Part shown: positions 24,501 through 28,927 of the stretch, in pieces
Layout of the letters: every line of letters begins with the position of its first letter
Position numbering within the stretch: position 1 is the first letter of the stretch
Virus record (IMG/VR): IMGVR_UViG_3300017917_001201
Location: 1 to 55,702 of that record
DNA length: 55,702 bases
Reading direction: 5' to 3' (one strand)
Origin: a virus
Made by a program: the position numbers and the translations under genes
The notes under the pieces: generated by a model
What the model was told of the DNA's origin: nothing
What the model saw: only the letters and a program-made list of their open reading frames with translations
The model's database searches: none

Positions 24501-24925
24501 CGGTCGACACGCTGCATTAGGCGGTCGCGCTGCTCTGTGAGCTCGTTGCGGCGACGAAGCACCGGATCGAAGCGAGGGTCTGCCGACGCCAGTGATGGCT
24601 TAGTCTTGCTAAGTGAGTTCAGTTCGCTGTTGATGCTATTCAGCTGCGACTGCAGCTGGGGAAGCAGCGAGTTACCCTGACGCGGAGCGTTTGTGCGAGC
24701 AGTACCGGCACGTGGCTGAGGAGTGTCGCTGAAGATCGACAGCGAAAGGTCACCAAACCCACTCTGAGGCTTCGGCTCTTGACGCGGTGCCTGCTGGCGC
24801 GGTGCCTGCTGACGCGGCGCTGGGGCAGGACGCTGGGTCGGTGCAGCGGTCCTTGACGGAGCGGGCTTCTTTTCATCCTCACCGAAGAAGAACCGACCCA
24901 AGTCGGAAAGGCCAAATCCCGCCAT
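15530..24925 (-). CDS. Giant polyvalent internal virion/ejection protein, 3131 aa
   Basis: The largest gene, one sixth of the genome and the last of the late operon. Such proteins in podoviruses are packed in the capsid and ejected with the DNA. The N-terminus is Pro/Gln/Arg-rich (about 20-55), followed by helical and Ala/Gly-rich hydrophobic stretches (about 150-490). Near residue 1165 AAHEVFHAMQ is a zincin-type HExxH motif. Around 1990, KFRAVSRMTWNDEYAPEDW marks another domain typical of polyvalent proteins. At about 2060-2210, MLFHGTGDNIDRFDL, GYLGTGVYLTDEPFIANTYA and GREIVVFDPAAVKSV match an ADP-ribosyltransferase-like domain. Near 2767, FNRKGAMGTQAGMLYAFFN is the LPD38-type region. No T7/N4 RNA polymerase motifs were seen. 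The ATG at 24925 has GAGGT upstream. Confidence 0.85.
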   Translation of the reverse strand: MAGFGLSDLGRFFFGEDEKKPAPSRTAAPTQRPAPAPRQQAPRQQAPRQEPKPQSGFGDLSLSIFSDTPQPRAGTARTNAPRQGNSLLPQLQSQLNSINSELNSLSKTKPSLASADPRFDPVLRRRNELTEQRDRLMQRVDRVRRTGTDYADKNDPGALDTARNFVAGGVRGLSNLVLGTAGDVAKLAGADQDNALSTLDKWVKTHVADALETTGGRQRREDSGRRVADAGRRADTGGASGFAKGMAAEISGTVREIVNSPGDVALPMIAEQIPNLLGLSAIGRGTAKAAGRRALAKGASTEAAAKVARKAGTRAVVGTGAVMQGADVGGDAFDRVMALPIEKLQADPDFGAYLDEGLSVDEAREALARNVGRKVGAASAAISVITNKYMPTAEKTAIGAAVGKTRVGRAVSTGVGEAGQEVLEEGGGQLASNIGIRSIDPDQRLGEGVGQSVAQAAIASGPIGAVTGAISPAAPEVTGSADNIATPELETALRTSIPENRAPEGPMSLPSPQRFDIDNASNDTPLRVKGLNLTHRQVLESAQQNAEDPRISGILDQPVDPDTKAEQIARVYNGEEARRAESLVVPKIAPIIGGKTPLSQTRTAIVNELSQFDDEVISESPVLSAMRDAVTVGENGMPAMSGKQSLEALRGAIAGYRPVTQQGQTFVARPERGGDGSVVMTQDQVAEEVQREREADQAFRLADARQRRYEQQTFTGGQREDLRPNAPEPQDQFFLDPAKYGEQLGGTPATITESTERPGFFRIQYDSPTEVINGQPVTISEEVPATALIGRVVRGSPRMTQDFVGDQRSLKAGVGTEMAGPRNSIDRTSSRSMTETPFAGLPAERMAEPDLQYMGTMDAQQQPVEEMPYIGGDVGAPPAPTPADNQRAIDSVSKAAKQLAAPKVEAEPAQEAAPVAKDEQPDVAEEDMLDVEDHPRMAEHNQRFDDAIERIQETENTSEARKLAKALIKEGLIDEDAYMDIDERIKDADREDKHYEAMSAIEDAIEEQRDNVGNDIADEIRNEDPRYYSKRETKTATKAEPKTDNTMSAEEAKSIIDDAISKLKARGQLGRVAAARVESLLDNKSMSANEAVAAFRMADVASKIVKSRLNLDIQFFPNLNDPKTGEKVQGSFQPLPLGGDGFAGVIKLSLASEWAGVFTETAAHEVFHAMQRVLQTADPKTFALLNSSFKDGMTLEDIHPSLQRLFKNTQHPRFEESVWDVMKGDAIFQNADGSMRQWSGYGPMEDSLTELQAYVFGYMNDAIRYGASRKGLAAQFSKAYDLFTQLLEGVRNGIKGLGFTSTTKLWRDVASGRVSERVGEADIAGEQEPVQFSARTRNMASLERTFQMLEKRTFKTGRDLKTFIQNRIKPSLESAEIDVTDFESEKLLKYLSKSVVNDAEFALKDNANAVGWYDEKVSKALAVLSTVHPEIATDPRSKFAFVWALAVTSNGLKVNPNFELAEKAYSTYKNTGVMPNNIGIGTASDAINNSLALFNTMMDRMGFEELERFMTTKATVKEIEAKTGMSISGEGKNEEVFGAAILGPKIGNGFFANLYGNFDQLTMDRWLMRTWGRWNGNLIQIDQVNIDKSRERLQSLIGGLNESDKKTLSDVIKIDVSTGDIDEIAVAINKASIKPAARSKINEIAVGNGDFLKTVLGAPKGNAKHVGIGDSIRKAGNGLAKYLDGQKEAPAGANERKFIRKVFGTALKTLQKSYPKLTMADLQALLWYPEKRLYEAAKADEVEKGYEDDNAPDYANAAVLVARNAGVGAERIQEALARVDAGRGSDVGAGGAGRGNSRVSGDTVQYSARPERIADRLARDFPSTPRVEEGLAGEGNVGRRRGGVLADSVTGRVPVAATYSHADSVKSALTELGISAPDFHELTTGAASARLYSRLINDSKADNPFGASVYVYPQEEYAGMRLFVTNDGLAGFALKGDDIVSAFKSPKSTEQGVAYSMIRMAVALGGRRLDAFDTVLPTIYSVSKFRAVSRMTWNDEYAPEDWSKKTFAAFNNGEPDVVFMAYDENRTGIYESGEGETVTDYDEAVSRQTAAANGTQFSRRTSTPEFREWFGKSVLVDDNGNPQMLFHGTGDNIDRFDLNNPNRKDTGYLGTGVYLTDEPFIANTYANLKQRNKTGANVLPLYARLENPFYATMEDKTRMRNGGRKAADAFTAELKAKGHDGVILEARGGGREIVVFDPAAVKSVNNRGTFSRTDDRILNSKRRSVPTGTPNATPMRAAPRFAMDNLYFGGPEPSTMDDVIYQLQDKLVDVKRLQASIEKSGKQIGEDANVYRAEELYHGRAAKRAKDFVERELNPLIEDMSSKGIGLDMFDKFLHMRHAKERNAQIRKVNPDMQDGGSGVYDADVDAYMSALPNARRLQLEKLAKRVDSIIANTQKMLVEYGLETQDTIDTWNATYKSYVPLQREGFEEEMAGSGGQGLSIRGSSSRRAMGSDRSVVDILANVAMQRERAITRGERNIVGNAMVRLALQNPNDSFWFVIDPKSDTVEKAVKKLVDFGVDPMDAQNIMGAPVERFIDPRTGRLVVRPNVRVGSLPNVMATRIDGEDRFIIFNSRNPRAARTVASLKNLDTAQIGGLMNIVAKGTRYFAAINTQYNPAFGLYNLMRDISGAAINLSNTPLANKKAEVVRNVLSAGWGMYGDLRTERKGGTATSDWAKLAEEFELAGGKTGFRDMFRNSSERAESIESALNPGKTAEAWSKTGKPVFDWLSDFNEAIENSVRLSAYKAARDMGLSQEESASIAKNITVNFNRKGAMGTQAGMLYAFFNASVQGSARMLETLSGPTGKKIIAGGLLLGFVQAMALAAADFGDDEIPDWLKDKNLVIPTGDGKYLAIPMPLGYHAIPAFSRRAVEFFMSGNKSAVGEVTELLGVFADAFNPIGNGGTLAETLSPTLGDPVIQLATNRDFAGRPIYQQDFNSLDPTPGPDRTRDGASLIGEYTAIAIDRFFGGNGYVPGTFSPTGDQVDFVIGTATGGAGRTVLNAISSAKAGVTGEDLPNYKIPIVGRMIGDKNEAAAVSTRFYEGLREVNGYQRTLKGMEEDGVDPSDYLSDNPAAMFAEDAADYERTITALKKERKQLIEGDASKEDVALKSEELQQLMAEFNQRLADYKKSGE

Positions 24926-24966
24926 CAATTACCTCATTAGACGCTGTTCCTGACCATTACGGTCAA

Positions 24967-26343
24967 TCAGCGAGCAAGTCCATTCCAAAGCGCGTTTTCG
25001 TCACGAACCATCGTGCGACCACTGAACCTCGGCTTCCACCCACCAACACCATAAAGGCGGTTCATTGCCTTGGTGTAGTTCTGGTCGGAAGACAGCGCAG
25101 CGCCAACAAAGTTGTTCATGTCTGCAACGACCCTTTCGGTCGGAGCATTCGCATACTGCGGAACCTTTGCGCGCTGTCGCTCAATTGCTCGGTAGTGCGC
25201 GGGAACGTTCTGCCCACCGCCAATGCGGCTGAAGGCGTCAAAAAGCGTCGAGCCAGTGGCGCGCTGAGCAAGCTGCTCCATAGCATCTACCGTGGCCTTA
25301 TATGCCTTGTCAGTAGGGCTGAGCTTCTCAAGTCGCTTCGACAGCGCCTCCATCTGAGGCTTGATTGTCGGGTTAACGCTCATTGCGACTTCGGCAAAGA
25401 ACTCGGGGTCGGTCTGCTGCACCATCGACGTCAGTGCGTTGCGCGCATTCGGATCGCGGGCAATGCGACCAAAGGTCCGTGTCATGATGTTGGCGCTGTT
25501 GAACAGCTGGTTAGCATCGGACTCGATCAGGGCAGTGCGGAGCTTGCCAGTCTTTGCATCGCGACCGACGAACTTCATCTTGACCTTGCCACCCTTACCG
25601 CTGACAAAGCTATCGATGACACCGGTGCCGGGGACGAACCCGAGGCGCTGCTGGCTTTGAGGATTGATTTGTGCGGCCAGACCACGAACGGCCTGATTCG
25701 CCTTGGGGTCCGACATCCAGCTGTAGTCGTTGCGGCCAATCTTCTCGAGAACCTGACCTGCAAGCGGCGACATACCAGCCATACCCATGAAGCGGGTCGG
25801 AGAGAAGCGCGTGCCAGCAGTGCGGCTGAGATCGCCGCCCTTGCCGCCAGTCTTCATCCACGTGATGAGCTCACGCGCAGCAATGCGGTCACGACGCTCC
25901 GCCTGACCCTGCTGCCACTCGGTTTGCTGCATCTTGAAGCGCCCAGCCTCAATTGCATCACCGGCACGGCGCGAGCGAATGCTGTCGTACGTGTTGGCGG
26001 TGTTGGCAGTGGTTAGCTTGATGTCGGCCTCACCCTTGCGGAAGTCCTGCTCCTTCTCCTTCGGGAGCCATTCCGCATTTGTCTCGGAGACCGTCGTGTC
26101 AGCCTTAGCTTTACGCAGTTCGAGCGGGCGCAGGGTATTAACCGTGTAATCACGGTCCTCATCTTCCCATCCCCACTTTATCTTCTCGCGATTGAAGCGT
26201 TCGTCGTCGCGCTGATCCGCCTTGAGGATCATGCTTCGCTCGAATGCATCCTTCTCAGACTGCCGCGCTTCGTCACGGTAGGACTTCATGATCCCAAGGC
26301 CCTGATTGAGGGCGTTGGAGAAGGACTCGGCTGGATCGATCAT
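24967..26343 (-). CDS. Putative internal virion protein, 458 aa
   Basis: Lies between the giant ejection protein and the Gly/Ala-rich protein. Residues 1-160 are highly charged and helical (SYRDEARQSEKDAFERSM, then WLPKEKEQDFRKGEADIK), a long coiled-coil-like arm. Residues 160-330 are a mixed globular part, and the C-terminus is helical again. The organisation matches mid-size ejection or internal core proteins of T7- and P22-like phages, but there is no direct family match. Role inferred from position. Confidence 0.7.
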   Translation of the reverse strand: MIDPAESFSNALNQGLGIMKSYRDEARQSEKDAFERSMILKADQRDDERFNREKIKWGWEDEDRDYTVNTLRPLELRKAKADTTVSETNAEWLPKEKEQDFRKGEADIKLTTANTANTYDSIRSRRAGDAIEAGRFKMQQTEWQQGQAERRDRIAARELITWMKTGGKGGDLSRTAGTRFSPTRFMGMAGMSPLAGQVLEKIGRNDYSWMSDPKANQAVRGLAAQINPQSQQRLGFVPGTGVIDSFVSGKGGKVKMKFVGRDAKTGKLRTALIESDANQLFNSANIMTRTFGRIARDPNARNALTSMVQQTDPEFFAEVAMSVNPTIKPQMEALSKRLEKLSPTDKAYKATVDAMEQLAQRATGSTLFDAFSRIGGGQNVPAHYRAIERQRAKVPQYANAPTERVVADMNNFVGAALSSDQNYTKAMNRLYGVGGWKPRFSGRTMVRDENALWNGLAR

Positions 26344-26353
26344 CGGCTAGACC

Positions 26354-26938
26354 TTAGAAAATATCGAACAGGGAATCGAGGAGCAGGGCAGCGCCAGCAC
26401 CAATAAGCAGCGGAGTCGCGATAGCGCCGATAGCAGCCATCGTTCCGGTCGACGCGGCAGCACCGGCACCAGCAGCACCTGCTGCACCAGCGCCAGCAGC
26501 ACCAGCCCCAGCGGCACCAGCGGCACCCGCAGCACCGGCACCAGCAGCGCCAGTGATACCAGCCGCACCAGCTGCGCCCGCACCTGCAGCGCCAGCGCCA
26601 GCGCCAGCCGCAGTTGTGATGCCAGCGGTTCCAGCAGCACCTGCGGTTCCAGCCGCTCCAGCTGCAGTGGTACCAGCGGCACCGGCAGCACCGGCAGCGC
26701 CAGCTCCTCCAGCAGCAGCTTGCCCACCAAGCAGGCCAGCCTTCATGGCGCTGTTGACGCCAATCGATGCGCCGAGACCAGCGCCAGTGGTTACGGAACT
26801 GACGCGCTGCGCGTTGCGAGCAGCCTTCATCTGCGTCTCGAGATTGTTCCGCGCACCCTCAAGACCAGCAACGGTCTGAAAACCGCCGCTTGCCTGAGAC
26901 AGAGTGTTACGGCCTACGCCGATCAGACCAGCCATCAT
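26354..26938 (-). CDS. Gly/Ala-rich low-complexity virion protein, 194 aa
   Basis: Residues about 72-165 are almost only Gly and Ala with occasional Thr/Ile, in GAA, GA and GTA steps, and the DNA is a run of GCx/GGx codons. N-terminal 70 residues form a normal helical part (LEGARNNLETQMKAARNAQ). The C-terminus is hydrophobic (LLIGAGAALLLDSLFDIF) and may insert in a membrane. TAATG overlap with the upstream gene shows coupling. Its place among ejection proteins suggests a membrane-active or flexible ejected component. The Gly spacing is not strictly every third residue, so it is not a clean collagen-like repeat. Confidence 0.7.
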   Translation of the reverse strand: MMAGLIGVGRNTLSQASGGFQTVAGLEGARNNLETQMKAARNAQRVSSVTTGAGLGASIGVNSAMKAGLLGGQAAAGGAGAAGAAGAAGTTAAGAAGTAGAAGTAGITTAAGAGAGAAGAGAAGAAGITGAAGAGAAGAAGAAGAGAAGAGAAGAAGAGAAASTGTMAAIGAIATPLLIGAGAALLLDSLFDIF

Positions 26939-27522
26939 TAACCTCGCGTACTTGCAGCACCGGCACCAGCGCCGCCACCAAGCATCTGGAGCCTGCGGTC
27001 AGCGTCAGCCATGCGCGCTTGATTCATACCAGCGACTACACCACCGGTAACCTCATTGGAGGTGGCGATGTTCGGTGCCGTCATCTGAAGCCCGTAGCGA
27101 CCCATGGCACGCTGCTGCTGGCCCTGAAGATTCGCACCAGCGTCAAGTACGGCTTGACGGCTACGGGCAACGTCAAACTGCCCGTCCATCGTTCCGTTCG
27201 GTCGAATGGCTCGAACAGCGAAGTCTTCAATGGGGGCGAAGCGATTCTGGTAGTCCGCGTATTGAGCGCGGATCACATCAGCTGACAGCTTCTGGGCACC
27301 ATCCTTCTTGTTCGTGGAGTACGCGTACGGATTCACCGCATTGTACGCATTTGATGATGGCGTGAAGCGAACCTCGCCACCGTACAAACCATTCGCTGAA
27401 GGAGTGCCAGTCGTAATCGAGCTAGGTGTCGCGCTGGGCGTTCCGTAGATGTTGTAGAACGACGGCGGAACATCAAGGCCCCAACTCGCCATGGCTTCAT
27501 AGAACTGATTTGATACAGCCAT
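26938..27522 (-). CDS. Putative internal virion protein, 194 aa
   Basis: Helical middle part with I-R-A-Q-Y-A-D-Y-Q-N-R-F-A-P-I-E-D, then ARSRQAVLDAGANLQGQQQR and a Gly/Ala-rich end. The segment YxxRFAPIED recurs as YKEVFAPLED in the next protein upstream (27526-28137), and both continue with a helical QQ/G-rich region, so the two look like diverged tandem copies. The N-terminal 70 residues are rich in Ser, Pro, Tyr and Asn. Likely an ejection protein; no named family. Confidence 0.7.
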   Translation of the reverse strand: MAVSNQFYEAMASWGLDVPPSFYNIYGTPSATPSSITTGTPSANGLYGGEVRFTPSSNAYNAVNPYAYSTNKKDGAQKLSADVIRAQYADYQNRFAPIEDFAVRAIRPNGTMDGQFDVARSRQAVLDAGANLQGQQQRAMGRYGLQMTAPNIATSNEVTGGVVAGMNQARMADADRRLQMLGGGAGAGAASTRG

Positions 27523-27525
27523 CGA

Positions 27526-28137
27526 TTAGCCTCCCGTCTTTTGTGCAGTAGGCATCGGGGTTGTCGGATTTGCCGCCCTGAGCCTCTGATCAGCGAACGG
27601 ACTCGCGACATAACCAATCCCAGCGGCGACGCCACTGCGAAGCGCAGCGCCGGTCTCGAATGCAGCTGCGGCCTTGGTGCGAGCACGTTCCTCAGCGGTC
27701 TCGGCAATATTGCCCATTCCACTGATAGCGTCACTAGCCTGCCCCTGACCCATCTGGATGATGCCCTGCAGACCCTGATAAAACCGGTTTGTGTTGTCGA
27801 TCTTCGCAGCGCCGACACCAAGTCCCTGCTTCACTGCAGCTGCTCGACGGAGCGCCGCACTGTTCTGCTGGAATGCACCAGAGTTTGGATCGACGCCCTG
27901 CTGAAACATCTGACCAGCAAGGTTCTCATTGGCCTTCTGGAACTCAGGCTGAAAGGCGGCGGATGCAATGCCACCGGCCATCTCGTAGTTGGACGGGTCG
28001 CGAACATCGAAGACGTCCGCAATGTACTGGTCTTCGAGCGGAGCGAAGACTTCCTTGTAGCGGTTGAACCGCTGCGCCGCCACTTCGGCTAGTGCGCGAG
28101 CCTCTGGAGACTCGTCCGGCTTCTTGACCTTACCCAT
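27526..28137 (-). CDS. Putative internal virion protein, 203 aa
   Basis: Begins with a charged helix (SPEARALAEVAAQRFNRYKE) leading to VFAPLEDQYIADVFD, and continues with helical Gln/Ala-rich stretches (QQNSAALRRAAAVKQGLG). The middle motif is shared with the protein at 26938. The C-terminus (SGVAAGIGYVASPFADQRLR) is mildly hydrophobic. The order GNAT-like protein, this protein, then the partner and the Gly/Ala-rich protein is typical of an ejection-protein block. No direct family name. Confidence 0.7.
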   Translation of the reverse strand: MGKVKKPDESPEARALAEVAAQRFNRYKEVFAPLEDQYIADVFDVRDPSNYEMAGGIASAAFQPEFQKANENLAGQMFQQGVDPNSGAFQQNSAALRRAAAVKQGLGVGAAKIDNTNRFYQGLQGIIQMGQGQASDAISGMGNIAETAEERARTKAAAAFETGAALRSGVAAGIGYVASPFADQRLRAANPTTPMPTAQKTGG

Positions 28138-28536
28138 CTACAACTTCTTCCTGTACGTCACGAAAACAGGTTCATATCCGTACTCACCTGCAAGCCTCTT
28201 AAACCCTTCTCGAGGAGAAGAGAACTCAATTCTAGAGCATCCCGCTTCACGGCCAATCGCATCGATGTCTGACGAGTACTTCGCCATTGCATCTCCGGTT
28301 TTGCTGTAAGCAGCCTGCACCTCAAGGATGCGCTGCTTGGTGTAGGGACACTGCCACTCCGTCAATACAACAAAACTCGTCGAATCAGAAGAATCGATGA
28401 ACAGAAAAGATTTGCCGCTTAAAACGGATTGGCAAATGTCCTCAACTGACCATTCAGCATCTGTTTTATGTTTTACGTCGCGAAGTCCATCAACGACAAC
28501 ATCCAACACATCAGTGATACTTGGTGAGTAAAGCAT
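28138..28536 (-). CDS. GNAT-like virion-associated protein, 132 aa
   Basis: The layout (early helix, SFLFIDSSDSTSFVVLTEW, ILEVQAAYSKTGDAM, then SRIEFSSPREGFKRLAGEYG and YEPVFVTYRKKL) is that of small acyltransferase-fold proteins like T7 gp13, which sit just before the ejection proteins. The last strand, with a Gly-Tyr-Glu-Pro turn after the helix, is the usual end of that fold. The acetyl-CoA pyrophosphate loop is not obvious, so it may be structural and not an enzyme. Confidence 0.65.
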   Translation of the reverse strand: MLYSPSITDVLDVVVDGLRDVKHKTDAEWSVEDICQSVLSGKSFLFIDSSDSTSFVVLTEWQCPYTKQRILEVQAAYSKTGDAMAKYSSDIDAIGREAGCSRIEFSSPREGFKRLAGEYGYEPVFVTYRKKL

Positions 28537-28538
28537 CG

Positions 28539-28925
28539 TTACTCCGTCACATCACTGGCGTATTCGTACTCTGGCATTTCCGGCCACACCACGGATGATG
28601 TGTCGGTGACATTCAGCAGCAATGAGTGCAGTGACTGAAGCCACGCTCCCCACTGCTCCTGACATGCTGGCGACAACGGGCTGTCCGGCATGATCGTCCA
28701 GCGATAGTTGTCCAGCAGTTCGTTGCGGCGCTGCCGAAGCTCGAACAATTGCGGCGGCGGAGGAGCCTTATTCACCACCTCCCTGCTCTGCAGGTCGAAA
28801 CGACTGGTCCGGCTGTCGTGTGAGCCCTCAACGAAATGGGCAAAGTTCGGCATGTCATCTGGATGACCAGCAATGACTGGACCAAATTCGCCAGTCTCGG
28901 GATCGTATAGAGTGATCGTTCGCAT
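28539..28925 (-). CDS. Tail-fibre assembly chaperone-like protein, 128 aa
   Basis: The C-terminal part LRQRRNELLDNYRWTIMPDS followed by PLSPACQEQWGAWLQSLHSL and VVWPEMPEYEY matches the phage tail assembly chaperone (Tfa/APC) pattern: RN-x-LL, W-T, PDSPL, W-x-x-W, VWP-x-P. The start at 28925 (ATG) has AGGAA at good spacing; a GTG at 28931 overlaps the fibre gene stop. It lies directly after the 860-residue fibre gene and probably helps fold or attach it. Confidence 0.75.
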   Translation of the reverse strand: MRTITLYDPETGEFGPVIAGHPDDMPNFAHFVEGSHDSRTSRFDLQSREVVNKAPPPPQLFELRQRRNELLDNYRWTIMPDSPLSPACQEQWGAWLQSLHSLLLNVTDTSSVVWPEMPEYEYASDVTE

Positions 28926-28927
28926 CG

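Noticed and set aside
15530-24925. The giant virion protein as an N4-like virion RNA polymerase
   Set aside because: The size fits, but the sequence has polyvalent-protein landmarks (HExxH, ART-like, LPD38-like) and none of the T7/N4 polymerase motifs (motif A DxxxG, motif B KxxxxxxYG, motif C HDS) in sensible order.
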